A stretch of 64,000 nucleotides of DNA, taken from positions 80,577,183 to 80,641,182 of the forward strand of contig NC_079499.1 in assembly GCF_030052815.1 (NCBI RefSeq), in the 5' to 3' direction. The notes under the pieces were generated by a model, which did not search any database, was not told the origin of the DNA, and worked only from the letters and a program-made list of their open reading frames with translations. Source of the DNA: Hevea brasiliensis. Lineage: Eukaryota; Streptophyta; Magnoliopsida; Malpighiales; Euphorbiaceae. Made by a program: the position numbers and the translations under genes. Positions 46,338 to 59,600 of this stretch are shown in pieces. Each line of letters starts with the position of its first letter. Within the stretch, counting starts at the first letter, position 1.

Positions 46338-47132
46338 TCAGTATCCATCTTTCATCAAGGTGTATTTATTCTTCCTCTCATCATGCATAACACTCCTATC
46401 ATACTGCCAAGGCCTTCCAAGTAAGAGATGCAGAGCAACCATTGGAACCACATCACAAATAACTTCATCATAGTACTTCCTAATGCTGAATGGAACAACC
46501 ACTTGCTTTACCACATTCACCTTATTGCAATCATTCAGCCATTGTAAGCCATATGGCTTGGGATGTTTGGTAGTGTGCAATCCCAACTTTTCAACCATAA
46601 GAGAACTAGCAATATTGTAGTAGCTTCCTCTATCAATAATCACACTACACATTTTGTCATTCATCAAACACCTTGTATGAAAGAATGTTTCTCTTTGTAT
46701 GGTATCATTATCCTCTAATTCAGCTTGTGCACTAAGTGTGTGCAAGGTAATAAGGGCGTGACTCTCCATGGGCGTTTGGTCTCCCTCATCCACAAACTCA
46801 ACATCACTATCATCATGCTCATTTTCTACAACACCTTCTTCACCACTTTCCCATTCTCCATCATCTCTAATAAACATCACTTTTTTGTTAGGACACTCAT
46901 TTACATAATGTCCTCTCCCTAAGCACTTCACATCTCTAGCTCGGGTCTCCACCTTTTTATTCTTTTCTTCTATTTTCCCTTCTAGCTTTCCTTTGCCCTT
47001 CCATTCTTCCTTTTTGAATTTAGGTTCCTCTTTCTCTATTTTGGAAGGTCCACTCCAATTTGATTTCCATGGTGGCTTGGGGGTTAGATTGTATATTGGT
47101 TGAGTGTTCTTGATAGCCCACTTCCTTCTCAT
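46338..47132 (-). pseudogene. Element G gag C-terminus and aspartic protease
   Basis: 264 open codons. Residues 1-66 are basic and lysine-rich. Residues 67-80 are a damaged zinc knuckle: C70, H75 and C80 remain, but the first cysteine of CX2C is absent (Asp at 67). An acidic linker follows. The protease spans about residues 150-255, with I-I-D-R-G-S at 165-170 (the expected motif in this class has a small residue before G; here Arg), V-E-K-L-G-L, C-D-V-V-P-M and L-L-L-G-R-P-W-Q-Y-D near 237-245, the conserved second-half motif. The layout gag-protease in one frame is normal. The active-site change suggests loss of activity. Confidence 0.8.
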
Positions 47133-48118
47133 TTCCTTTTAGGTTTTAATGGTAACTTGCATCATTTGCTCCACCGTTCTACAATTTTGCAAATCCACCA
47201 TAAACCTGATGATTGGGCTTAGGCCATTTAAGACCCTAACCATGGTAGACTCTTCATCCTCCTCCATTTTAACTCTAATCATGGCAATTTCCATGGCTTT
47301 GTAATACTTCTCCACACTCTTGGCTCCTTATGTAAATTGCTATAATCTCAACTTCACTTCTCTACCATAATGTGGTTGCACAAATCTTTCCCTCATTATT
47401 TCCTTCATTTCAGCCCATGTCATAATTCCCCTCATACCATTTCTCCTTCTCCTTACAACTAATTGATCTCACCATACCAAGGCATAATCCTTAAACTCTA
47501 AACTCTATTGCTGCCAACTTCACTTTCTTCTCTTCACTATAGTTATAGCACACAAAAATCATCTCAATTTACATTTTCTACTCAATATATGCATCTAAAT
47601 CCTCCTTACCATAGAAAGATGTTATTTTCATCTTTATGCTCTCCATGTTTGCATCAACCACCTCATTATGCACTCCCCTATTTCCGTAATCATCATGCCT
47701 AAAATTTCTCCCACCAAATCTACCTCTAACTCCTTTACCCCTTGGTGGCTAAAATCCCCTACCACCAACTGGATAATTCCCATGCTCATATGCTTCCTCA
47801 AATTCATCTTCATCCCAATCTAGCTCATTATACTCTTCCATCCTAGGTTCTGCCCTTATAGCTCTTCTACCTCTACCTTCATTTCCCACGTTCACTTCCT
47901 CTTCTTCCCTTCTATTCTTAGGCCCTCTTTCATTCCTCATCAAATATTCCATCAACCTATTCACATCAGTCCTTATGCCTTTTAATTCTTCATCATGATT
48001 TGCTGTTAGTAAGGAAAGCTTTTCAAATTATTGTGCTAAGGCTTCCTTATATACTCTTTCATCTCTAAAATTCCTTTCTTCACCCCCAGTTCCTACTATT
48101 AGTAGTGTTTTGATCCAT
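47133..48118 (-). pseudogene. Element G gag N-terminal and capsid part
   Basis: The probable start is the ATG at 48118 (M-D-Q-N-T). Stops and shifts follow. 47964-47749 is open and holds an Arg/Glu-rich segment with M-E-E-Y-N-E-L-D-W-D and then G-R-G-F. The capsid region below 47749 reads in pieces: A-I-T-S-F-Y-G-K type near 47620 and I-E-F-R near 47490. It is the usual position of gag between leader and protease. Too decayed for a full domain map. Confidence 0.6.
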
Positions 48119-49560
48119 TTGAGCTGTAAAGAAATAAGGTTAGTAGATAAATGGCTCACCCTCTCAAGTGTTTAGCACACAATCAGGCTTTTGTCCTCTA
48201 ATTGCTCTTAACACTCTTGCTTTTTACCACTCAATTTTTCCTTCCATCATTTCTTTAGGGAACTCAAACACAAATAAATGAAAACACTTACAAACTTATC
48301 AAATGATCAAGAACGACAAGGAATAAGATGTGATACAAGAATAAGCAATGTGACACTGGAGTCAAAATAAGAGATAGACACCAAATGAAAAGAGTTCGTA
48401 AACTGGAAAAAAAGATAACCTAATGAAGTGATATCAAACTCAAATATCAAATTTCACAACCAATATAGCACAAATACTTAAAGTTCGCACAATTCACCAA
48501 AAAAAATGCACTAATTTTTGGTTCACCAAACAAATGAATGTATTTTGATCTGAAATTTAGTAGGAAAAGGCATCCCAATGCTGAATAACTACTGGTAAAA
48601 TTTCAGGAGTTTCTGGGCGGGTTTACTATGTGAACTAAATTTAATCAAGTCTGCTGTGAAATTTTGGTTTTATAGGAAAACAATGTCAAACAATGCCCAA
48701 AATTGACATGGGAACTATTAAAATGGGTTATAAATACCCTATAAATTCTTAGAGTTTTTTTTTATTGCTTTGCTATGTGAACTAAATTTGATTTGGTCTA
48801 TAACAAAATTTTGGTTCAATAGGAAAACAATGTCAAACAACCACCAAAATTGACATGGGAACTACTGAAATGGGATATAAACAACCTATAAATTTTCAGA
48901 GTTTTCTAGGTTGGTTTGCTATGTGAACTAAATTTAATCAAGTCTGTCATGAAATTTTGGTTCAGAAGGCAAACAATGTCAAACAACCCCAAAATTGACA
49001 CGCAATGTCCTAAACACGCCCAAATAATGCTGGTAAAATTTCAAGCCGAATGGACAAGTCTAAATCAATGAACTAATCAAGTCACCAATCAGGTCTAATA
49101 TGCCATTAGGTATGAATATCACAAATTAGCAAAAAACAATGCACATCAATAGCATAAAACTCATCCCAATCAATAACTCATTTCTAAAACAACCTATCAG
49201 GCTTGATATCAAACTCAAAGAAGCAAGATAAATAGCTAGCAAGATGGCTACAGCTTGATTAACCCAAAACCCTAAGACAAACTCAACAAAATAGGTTTTA
49301 AACAAATAAAGAAAATCACACTAAACCCCAAGAGCTGGTTTTGGTCAAGCAGACAATGAGTAAAACATGAATAAAAGAGACACACTAAAAAGAAAAATAA
49401 GGTCTAGCAATAAAGAACCTGGCACAAGATGAACCCTGGTCAGTCTATAGTAGAATCGATTGGATTTTAGTGACTAAAACCAAACTACCAGTATGGAATA
49501 AGAACCAAACAGAAAATAAACACTAGTAATAGAGATAAATGCCTTGTTTGAACATCCTAT
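48119..49560 (-). other. Element G leader region, non-coding
   Basis: About 1.4 kb between primer-binding site and gag start with no credible coding frame. Its main structure is the tandem repeat at 48606-48990. Packaging and translation-start signals would be expected here, but none can be named from sequence alone. Confidence 0.6.
48606..48990 (-). repeat. 146-147 bp tandem repeat in element G leader, about 2.6 units
   Basis: CTATGTGAACTAAATTT recurs at 48626, 48773 and 48919 (steps of 147 and 146). Each is followed by AAATTTTGGTT, AAACAATGTCAAACAA and AAAATTGACA in the same order, and the first two by AACTATAAATTC-like ends. The units have diverged by point changes. Confidence 0.85.
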
Positions 49561-49572
49561 GCTCTGATACCA
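49561..49572 (-). promoter_or_regulatory. Primer-binding site of element G
   Basis: Minus-strand TGGTATCAGAGC, three bases from the LTR boundary at 49576. Same tRNA class as the other elements. Confidence 0.85.
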
Positions 49573-49575
49573 AGA

Positions 49576-50208
49576 TGATAAACACTCATAAACAGCACCC
49601 AAGTTCATCCATCCAACAAGGTAGACTTTGCATCCACTCAACACAATATCAACCAATGTGATAAGGCACTAAGAAGAAATGCAAAAGAAAATGTATTGTT
49701 CAAATGTCAAGATACAATTAGAACTTGTCTAAAGAGCACCTTGATCATCAAAATAATTCAAGCAATGCGATTAGATTACTTGAATCCAAGTTTTTACAAG
49801 AAACAAGGAAGAAAATACAAAGCTCACTCATTCAACAATGGTGGCCGAATAGTCTAGAGTTTTTCCTCTAAAAAATGACTCTTCAAGTTACCCTAAAAAT
49901 GAAAAAGATAAGTATATGTGGATGGGGTACTAATAAAATGCTGCCTACATGGCACTATAAGATAGAAAAAGGAAGATATTTCTCCTTAAAAATGGCTGGC
50001 TGGTATGGGGGGACCATCCAGATTTGGGACCACAAGGAAAAAGCCTCATTCTCCATGGGACAAGTGGTGCATTTTGCTCCTTCCTCAATTTAATTAGCCG
50101 AATCACCTAAAGCCATGTGTACTGGTGAGATGGTAGCCAAGTAATCTCTAAATGCAAGGCTGGCCAAATGGTGTGAGTGCCATGTCACCACTTAAGTGAT
50201 GATGTGGT
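49576..50208 (-). repeat. Element G 5' LTR, inner segment
   Basis: Matches 36319-36949. It ends in the CACTTAAGTGATGATGTGGT tandem-array start, where K2 is inserted. The remainder of this LTR is not seen before the window ends. Confidence 0.82.
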
Positions 50209-51093
50209 TATTAGCAGTATGCCCTAGAGCAAATCATTTAGTATGTATCTTGTACGTGTTTTTATTAATAAAAGGCATTTTCACTTTTCCGTTTACATAA
50301 TATATTATGTGTAATAGAAAAGGTCCATTGATATTTTGTTAGAAATTCTATTATTAAGTTGTTAAGAATAAGAGTGACAGTATTTTTAGTACAAAGTATC
50401 ATAAATAGGTTCACAATCGAGGATACTTCACAATAAGGACATGACTTATCTAGAAAGATTGTATTCATATTTATTCCCAAGTTATTTATATGAGATATAA
50501 ATAAGATGGAATGGTGAGTCTCATGCCATATGACAAACATGATAGGCACTTATACATGATAAGTACGCCGAACCAGTGACACTTATGACAAGCACATGGA
50601 GTTTACTCTTGTCAATGTATTGTCATAAATCATATCAGTGCATATAATCTTTAGACCTGAGATAGCACAGTTATCTTGTATATAGGTGGTTTGAGTTTGA
50701 TACTGCTTTCATACTTGTACTGTGTATGGGTATATGGGCATATGTTGGCTCCTACTAGTTATATATGGAGGTAGGTGTTGATCAAGATGGAATCTGTTCC
50801 TCTAAGTAAATAGAGATAAAATCCTATGTTCATTTAATTGTTCTTGATGTTTCAAGTTCCTGGCCAGGACAGATAGATTTAATCAGAAATGAGTTTTTGA
50901 TGAGAAAATCTTTTTAATCAAGAACTGGAATTAAAAGAGAACATAATATTCATAGCAAATGGGGTTTGACATCAACCATGACTTCAGCTTGAGCTGAGAT
51001 TTTGTAACAGAGAGATTCTAATGCATGGTAACATATGATTATAGGTTCAATTAAGCTAAACCTTATTACTAATTGGGTGGCCATGGCATGCTA
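50209..51093 (-). repeat. LTR K2, inverted, first 885 bp
   Basis: It is the reverse complement of the right end of K1 and K3 (CAGTATGCCCTAGAGC, AAAGGCATTTTCACTTTTCCG and so on). It starts TATTAG where TGTTAG is expected. It is cut at 51093 by E1 within GGCATGCTA; the rest does not reappear in the window. Whether it was a solo LTR or a full element cannot be seen. Confidence 0.8.
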
Positions 51094-54000
51094 TGTAACA
51101 CCCCTATTTGCATAACCTGGTATATTTTACTATTCTGGCGACCGGAGACTGTCCGGATAATTAAGGGGATTAGAACCATACTTAAGATAACTAGATAAGC
51201 CATAAACATAAATAATTAGTAATTGTCAATTAGTTAAGTATAAATAAGAAAAACAGAACATAAGAAGTTAAATGAGCCGAGACCTTATCGGGAAGGATTG
51301 CGAAATTTCGAACCGTAAAATGTGACACTGCGGTCCTTAGGACTATTACAAACACAGTGGACAAGAGAAAATCACGAAAAAGAATTGTTAAGCCAGTCAA
51401 ATAATTAGGTCAGGGAGCCGAAAGAAATATTGAATTATTTTCAAACCGGGTTGAACCAGCGAGGGGCAATTTGGTCAATTAACCCCTGGAGCTGACTCCT
51501 GACCTAATTGTCAAATAAAATCAGAGAAAAGAAAATTTCGAGATCAAGAATTAAATTAAAGAACTAATGAAAAAAAAAAGGAAAAGGAAAAGAAAAGAAA
51601 AAGTTTATTACATCACCCTCACCTCACAATTATGACATCATAAGTCAAAATTTTATTTCCCACCATATTTGACTAACTCAATTACACAAAATTAACCATA
51701 AAAGACCTAAAAACTAAAAAAGAAAATAACACTTTCTCTTACCTCAAGTTTCGGCAGCCATCACTCCCATAGCTCCACCATTGTTCTTCCTCCATGAAAG
51801 CTTGAGTTCAAGCTTGTAAACACCCACTTAACCCTACCTTGCCCCCAATTCTTCCATAAAACTTGTTATCCTCACTTGAGAAGAAGATTGATCACAAAAG
51901 AAAGAAGAAAAGAAGAAGGAATTTGAAGATTTAACATCCAAGTTGAGGTTAGTGATTTAAGTTGAAAATTTTAGTTTATTAGTTGTGTTTGTAGATTAAT
52001 TAACCTAGAACTCAACTTAAAAATCAAAAGAAAACATCTTTGGGGGACTAAATAGAAATTCAGCCAACTAGGGTTTGATGGTGTATACATGTGTTTTGAT
52101 TGAATTAGTAGAGTAGGTAAGCTTGAATGGGTTAAGGAAGCATGTTTATAGGTGTTTAATTAGCTAAATGCAATAAATGGCATGAACTAGGGTCTTGGCA
52201 TTTAAGGTTTTGGAGGAAAAATTGTGAGAAATTGTTAAATGATGCGTTTGACCTAGTTTGAGGTGAGAAATGGTTATTTGAGACCAATTGGAGTATGTTA
52301 GAAGTGTTGGAACCAAATGCAAATTCGGATTGCTTAGGGTCATGCTGTAGGCAGCAGGACAAAGGTCCCTTTCAGGGACCAAAACTGAAAATTTACAAGT
52401 CCAATGGGTATGAGACCAATTGGGAATGAAAATAGACAAAAAAATGACACAATTTTTCATTTAGGAATCATGCCCAAAAACTGACCAAAACCTAGTGAAC
52501 AAATTGACCAAATCCGGAATTGGCAATCTGACCTGTACCAAAAATGACCAAATGAACAGTGTTTGTTCATTTGGCCATAACTTGAGCTAGGCAAGTGATT
52601 TTTGTGGCATTAGAAAGGTATGACATAGTACTACAACTTTCATGAAGAACACAAACCCAAATTATGCCCTTAACCAAGTCATTTAGCCACCCAAAATTGG
52701 TGACGTAAAACCGCCAGAACCAATTTGGTGTCCAGAAAATCTAGGTAAGTCCAATCCGACAGCCATGATTCAAATGGCTATAACTTGAGCTAAAAAACTC
52801 TAAATGGAGTGATTCAAAAAGAAGAATAAAGTTAAGACATTAAGGAACAATTTCTATGAAGAAACCTTAGCCAAATTCTAATAGCAAACTGATCAGTGGA
52901 ACAGTGCAAAACAAGACATAAAAACTGAAAATTTACAAATTTGCCTAAAAGACTTACAATTTGAGTAAACAACCAAAACCAAGAAATTTAGTGACCAAAA
53001 TGTGGTATGTGAGTGAAGTTGGAATTCTCATACTTATTAAGCCTTAGAAAATCAATTAATTGACTAGAATAGTGTAATGAACAATAACCCCGAAACACAA
53101 ATTTTAAAGAACGTCAAGTTTAGCACATTAGAGCTAGGTAAAAGAGAATTTAAATTTATTTTTGGATTTATGCTAAGTTATGATACTAAAACACTGTGAA
53201 ACTGTGTGTTTTAGTGGAAAAGAATACCGGGAAGGAACCCGAGGTGTCGAGTCGAGGCCAAAAGGCAACTCATATAAGGTTTGTGCACAACGTATAATTT
53301 CTATAAATTATCTTCTGCATATTGTTTTGAATAATTTGAAATATTGAATTGTGACATTATTATGATGAAGTATTTATGATGCTTTTGATTTAAATTGTTG
53401 GAAGTTATTTGTGTATATTTGAGATGGCATAAATGTTTAGTAAATTGTTAAGATAAGTTTTGAAACCACAGTGTCATGACCATATATTTGAACACCTCAC
53501 TAGCATGACTAGTGGGGGTAATCAGTTTCGAATTTTGATTCCTTCTCTGGCTAAAGTGTTGAGGTGTGTGCCAGTAGAAGAAGAAAAAGAATGGATTCCC
53601 ATATATTTGAGCTAGCTAGCCTTGTGATGTGACTTCTCATAAGCTGCTAGCTATTGAGATGATATTTGTTTCGAATGGCATGATATAACTGTGGGTTTTA
53701 TGAAATTGGTTTTGACACTTCGAAATGAAATTGTTTAGATTAAAATCTCATAATTCATGTTTTGTATTTAATTCTCATGTTCAGTTCAATTTTTGAATAA
53801 ATATGATTTAAATTCTGCATAAAAATTATTTTAGTATGTTGTGCACCACTGAGTCCTAGTACTCAGCGATGGCTGTTATTGCTGTCACAGATATAGACAC
53901 TAGAAGAGCAGCAGAGTGAGCTGCTGAGGACAGAGGACCTACCTACTCTGAAGTTTATTGGGTATATTTTATATCCTGACTGTAAAAATTTATTTTGAAG

Positions 54001-54593
54001 TATGTAATGTATGTAAAGGTGTGGACATGTAAAACTGGTCTTGAGCAGTTTGTATAAAGTTTGTAATAAATTTTAGTTTGGATTTTCCTAATGTAAATTT
54101 TTAGTATGATGCATATAAATTGTTTTACATTTAATTACATATGAATGGAAGTATTTTATTTTAATTTGAATGAAAGTAATTAGCAATATTTTGGATGGTA
54201 TTTGAATTGGAAATTGTGGATTTGAATTTTTGGAAGTTGATAAATGATGTTGAAATTGATTGGGATGATTGTGAATTTGAAGAAGTTGTTGAGACAAACT
54301 ATTGGAAATGTTTTTTACAGGAATTTGAAGAACTATTTTCTCAAAATACAGATGGCACTCTACCGAAATTTTTATAAAATTTGCGAAAAAAAAATGGGCC
54401 AAAAATTTTAACTAGTTTTCAACTTTAATTAAATGTTTTAATATCTATTTAGAAATGCTCACCACTTATAAAAGTAAAAAAAAAAAAAAAATTTAAATCC
54501 CTTGTAGGGTACTTAATGAGTTATCGATAGATGAAGTTCGGTAGTTCATTAGGTATTCTATGGGATCATGTTATGCCTTACAGAAGGGTAAGG
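51094..54593 (+). repeat. LTR E1 (divergent LTR-I relative), about 3.5 kb
   Basis: Starts TGTAACACCCCTATTTG after TGCTA (51089-51093) and runs to TAAGG at 54589-54593, where E2 enters; its own end would be the TGTAACA shared with the E2 start. It has the same overall layout as LTR-I (module region about 52395-52920, CACCACTGAGT / CAGCGAT block near 53843-53885, CAAAATACAGATGGCACTC near 54340 and a GCCTTACAGA...GGTGTAACA end) but long stretches do not align, so it is a sister family. Open frames inside are short and not called. Confidence 0.75.
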
Positions 54594-56620
54594 TGTAACA
54601 CCCCTATGTTCGGTAGTGCGTTCTACTGTTCTTGTGACTAGTGTTGTCCGGACAGCTAGGATGCCTAGAACTACACTTAGATATTGATGAGGAGACATAA
54701 AATAATGAAATACAAGAAAAGAAAATACAAGAAAAACAAAGGAAAAATAATAGCAATGAAATATAACCAAGTTAGACGAGCCGAGAATCCTAGCGATGGG
54801 TGACCACACCGGGAAGTCGCGGCGTGGACCGTTAACTAGCCCTGGACTGCGAGAAACCCTGGAAAATATTTTTACGACATAAATAAATGTCTATTGAAGT
54901 ATAAATATCATTAGAAATATAAAAGAAAAATTAATTAATTAGTACAAAAAAAAAATGGGAAATCGAGAAAATGACAAAAATTGGTGTTACCGAAAAATTT
55001 GAAATGCAAACCGAAAAGGGGCATTTTGGTCATTTGACACCTAGAGTGGGCTTTTGACCTAAATGTCCATGAAAAATAAGTGGTATTACATTTTGAAAAT
55101 TTAATGAGAAATGAAATTGAAGATAAAATGTAATTTAAGGAAAGTTGAGGGCAAAAGTGCAATTAAAAGAAATCTTAAATTAAACCAATTTTTAATAAAC
55201 ATAATGGAGCACCACGTGGGACATTTAGTGGCCATATAAAGCCACCTTTGGACAGCACAAACTTCATCATCTTCTTCATTTTTTTTCACTAGCCGAATTG
55301 CTCTCCCATAGAAACCTCCATTGATGTTCCCAAACCAAGCTCCATGCATCCATTTTCAAGCCATTTTCCAAATGATTTTCTTCATTAAATTTAGTCTACA
55401 CAGCTTGGGAAGTGTTATGGCAGCAAAAAGAGGCACGATTGGTGAGGTTTTAGCAAGCTCCAACAAGAGGTAAGTGTCCATTTTCTTCCCTTGCTTAATT
55501 AAAACTTGTGTTAAGGTTGTGGGTAGTATTTTGGTTGAAAAATTGAAAGAATTACTTGAATAATTATTGGGTGTAACTTTTGGCAGCCATGGAAAGGAAG
55601 GTGAGCAGATTATTCTCACATGTAATTGATGTTAATTGATGAGAATTAGTGGGGATTAAAGTGCTTAAATGTACAAGAGCTTAATTACCATGCGTATGTG
55701 TGAATTGTACATTGAAAATGAGGTTAGGAAGTCAATATGGGAGATTGAAGTATATGTGTAAATTGGGCAGCCTTGATGTGCTTAGGAAGGCCTTAAATTC
55801 ATGTATATTTAATGTTGATTTAAGAAAAATGAGATGTATGTTATTGATCTTGGTTAGTTGGATTAAGTTTGAGCAATTAAATTGTTGTTAGACATGGATT
55901 TGATAAATTGAGTGTGATAGAGAATTACTTGAGTTGAATTTATATTTGGACATTGATTAAATTGCTGGATATTTGATCACATATATTGTGGCTAGATATT
56001 GGTTGTAGTATATTGATATTGGACAATTGACCTAAGTATAAAGTGCATAATGTCTATTAGAATTGCAAAAATTTGCAATGCAAAGTGTGTTAGTAAAAAC
56101 AGTGTGTATTTTATGCTCTAAATGGAGTTGTGTGACTCTAATTGGTATGAGACCAATTGGAGGTGAAACTAGGCACAAAAAGTGCCAACTTTCATGAAGG
56201 AAGCTTACCAAAATTCTGCTTGTAAGGTAACTTGAAAAAAGACCAAATCCGGATTAGTGCAATTAAGGCCTGAAAATTGATCATTTGGGCAGCAGTTAGT
56301 GTTTTGGCCATAACTCACTCAAAACAGGTCCAATTGACCTAAAATTTTGTCCATGAACCTATATCTACAAGTCATATGAAGACACCAAAGCCCAGAAATG
56401 ACCATAAGTAAGTCAAACAGCTTGCACAAGTTCGGGTCAAAAAATTGGCCAAACCTAAAATGACCTAAAATGACCTAAAGTGACCAATTGTGATGCATTT
56501 TGACCAGCAATAGTAAAATGACCATAACTTGGTCTACATAACTCAGAATGACCTGAAATTTTGCCCTGCGTACAATAAGACATAGATCTACAAGTTTGTA
56601 GTTTTGACCAAAACCTGAAA
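54594..56620 (+). repeat. LTR E2 (LTR-I family), first 2,027 bp
   Basis: Starts TGTAACACCCCTATGTTCGG and is collinear with the start of 4220-7998 and 56621-60332, including the CCAATTGG / GTGAAACTAG / CAACTTTCATGAAGG module at about 56135-56205. It stops at GACCAAAACCTGAAA (56606-56620), where D enters. The part after that is outside the window. Confidence 0.82.
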
Positions 56621-59600
56621 TGTAACACCCCTATGTTCGGTAGTGCATTATACTGTTCCAATGACCAGTGTTGTCCGGACAGCTAGAATGCCTAGAACTA
56701 CACTTCGATATGAGTGAGGAGACATAAAATAATGAAATACAAGAAAAGAAAATACAAGAAAAATAAAGGAAAAATAATAGTAAAGAAATGCAACCAAGTT
56801 AAGCGAGCCGAGAACCCTAGTGATGGGTGACCGCACCGGGAAGTCACGGCGTGGACCGTTGACTAGCCCTGGACTATAGGGAACCCTAGAAAATATTTTT
56901 TGGACTTAAATAGACCCCTATTGAAATATAAATGCTATTAGATATATCAAAGAAAAATTAATTAATTAGTACAAAGAAAAGTGAGAAATCGAAAAACGGA
57001 TAAAACCCGGTGTTACAGAAAAATCGGGAATGTAACCCGAACAGGGGCATTGTGGTCATTTGACACCCTGAGTTGTCTTTTGACCTAAATGTCCATTAAA
57101 AACAAATAATATTACACTTGAAAAATATAATGAAAAATTAATTTAGTGGTACCTAATGTAAATAGCAAAAATGGAGTGTAAATGGAGTAATTAACACATT
57201 TAAACATATAATATAGTTTATAATTGGTGAGTGGAGCACTATGGTTTAAATTTAATCATAAGTGGGCAGATTACTCCCACTCACACTTCATCTTCAACCT
57301 TCCTTCCATCCATGCCGAAAGAACACTCACCAAAACCTCCATTGCCTCATTTGATTCAAGCTTCATCATCTCCTGCATTTCACCTCCAAACACCAAAACT
57401 TCTTCATTAATTTTGATCCCCACCTCACAAGGAAGAAGTAGATACCAAAATCAAGGAAGTTTAGTGAAGATTTAGCAAGTCCCAACAATAGGTAAGTTTG
57501 AGTTTTTTATTGTTGCTTTGTTAAAGTTTGTAAGGATGTTATGGGTGTTTGATTTATGGAGAAATTTTTGAGGTTTGATGTTGAATGGGGATGTGTACTT
57601 TTGGCAGCCATGGAAACACTTTGAAGACAGTTTATTTTTGCTTGTAAATGGTGAATTAAAGGATTGATTAAATGTATATTGTGTAGGAAATCATTTGGGT
57701 GATTATACTTAGTATATGTAAATGTGTATTGAAATTTGAAGCTTGGAAATTAATGGAATGTAAATGTATCATTGCGGCAGTTTGTTGAATCTTGAAGAAT
57801 GCTGGAATTCATGCTTGGTTTATGGTATATTAATGTTGACTTGTGTTGGATGTTATGGCAGTTTGAGTGTATATATGATGGTGTGAAGTTAGACATGTAA
57901 AAGTGTTATGGTTAGGTGATTGAATAGTTATAAATTTGGTTGAAAAATTCTGTACTAAATGGTGCACATTGAATGTAATTGTAAGCTGCCAAAATGACCT
58001 ATTATATGTTGTGAATTATGTTTAGGTTATGGTACAACAAGAATTGGCTTGAATGTTGAGTTTGGTAAGTGTTAAAAGTGGTCCTTGATGTGTATGAAAG
58101 AAATGCAATAAGGCAGTTTGAGTTTTAGGCCTAGAACCTTAAGTGTGTGGCTCCAATTGGTATGAGACTAATTGGAGGTGAAACTAGGCACAAAATGTGC
58201 CAACTTTCATGAAGGAAGCTTGCCAAAATTCTGCTTGCAAGGTAGCTTGAAAAATGACCAAATCCGGATTAAGTGCAAATAAGGCCTGAAAATTGACCAT
58301 TTGGGCAATAGTTAGTGTTTAGACTATAACTCACTCAAAACAGGTCCAATTGACCTGAAATTTTAACCATGAATAGCTACGACCCATATCTACAAGTCTT
58401 ATGAAGACACCAAAACCCAGAAATGAACATAAGCAAGTCAAACAGCTTGCACAAGTTCGGGTCCAAAAACTGGCCGAACCTAAAATGACCTAAAATGACC
58501 AATTTTGGTGCAATTTGACCAGCAATTGTAAAATGACCATAACATGGTCTACATAACTCAAAATGACCTGAAATTTTGCCTCGCGTTCCATAAGACATAG
58601 ATCTACAAGTTTTTAGTTTTGACCAAAACTCAAAAATCGAGGGAACTAGGTAGTCCGGCTAGGTCAAACTAGTATCCCGGAATTTAGCAAATTGCAAGAA
58701 AATGCAGTATACACGGAAATAAACTTGGTAACATGTACCAACCCTAAAAGACTATCGAATGTGACATGTTAGCAACATTAAAACCTAAATTACCTAGAAT
58801 GCACCGAGGGTTGACATATTAGGTTGATTAAGCAAATAATAGCATTTAGTGAATTACTTATCAAACATTATCGTTATAGACAGTTTAATTAAGTACTGAA
58901 ACACTTCAAATTGTGTTTCTCAGTTAGCAAAGACTCAGGGAAAGGGAAGGAAACACTGAGTCAAGACTAGGAGACAGTTATCAGAGGTTTGTGCACAACA
59001 GCTATTTCTTTTGAATTATTTTCAATTGAAATAAATTATGACTATTTGTATATTGTTATTTTGGATTGTAAAACTGTGAAAAATTGTTTGAATGATATTT
59101 GATGGATATTTATTGCTTGAAAAGCATTGTAAATGGTTTGAAACTATGAAAAATTGTTTGAATGATATTGATAGATACTTATTGATTGAAAAGCATTGGA
59201 AATGATTTGAAACCACAGCTATCATGTATATTGATTGTATTCCTCGCTAGCTTGTCTAGTGGGACAAATTGAATTCCCTCTCTGGCTGAAGTGTTGAGGT
59301 GTGTGCCTGTTGAGGTCGAATCGAATGAGTACTCATATTTTTGCTAGCTAGCTATGTTATTCCTCATTAGTCATCAACTTTTGGGATGAATTGAATACCT
59401 CATTAGCCATTGGCTTTTGGGACGAATTGAACTTTGGAACATGATTAAGCTGTGTATGATTTATTGATATGTATTGTAAGATTGTGAAATGGAGTTTAAA
59501 TTCTTATAGACATTCACTGTCTTTTGAATTTAACTATGTTTTGATTTCTGAGATTTATTGTGATATTGTAAAATAGAGTTTAAATTCCTTATGACATTTA

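Larger units (their letters stand above)
36319..50208 (-). mobile_element. Element G: near full-length Ty3/Gypsy retrotransposon, nested
   Basis: Minus-strand order: 5' LTR (from 50208 down to 49576, its outer part displaced by nested insertions to beyond the window), primer-binding site, leader with tandem repeats, gag, protease, RT, RNase H (split by a solo LTR), integrase, pol tail, 3' LTR (about 39240-39013 continued 36949-36319). The left flank is the Copia fragment. The true right end is not in the window because the K2-E1-E2-D chain sits in its 5' LTR. This is the only element here with all pol domains, but stops and shifts run through it. Confidence 0.85.

Noticed and set aside
36319..50208. 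Integrated pararetrovirus (caulimovirid) as an explanation for the RT-bearing region
   Set aside because: LTRs, an integrase with a D-D-E core and the gag-protease-RT-RNase H-integrase order identify a Gypsy retrotransposon; no movement protein pattern was seen.
54088..54402. Opposed open frames on both strands near 54200
   Set aside because: This is LTR E1 sequence; the equivalent region in LTR-I copies is broken. The acidic plus-strand frame is an AT/GA-rich artefact.
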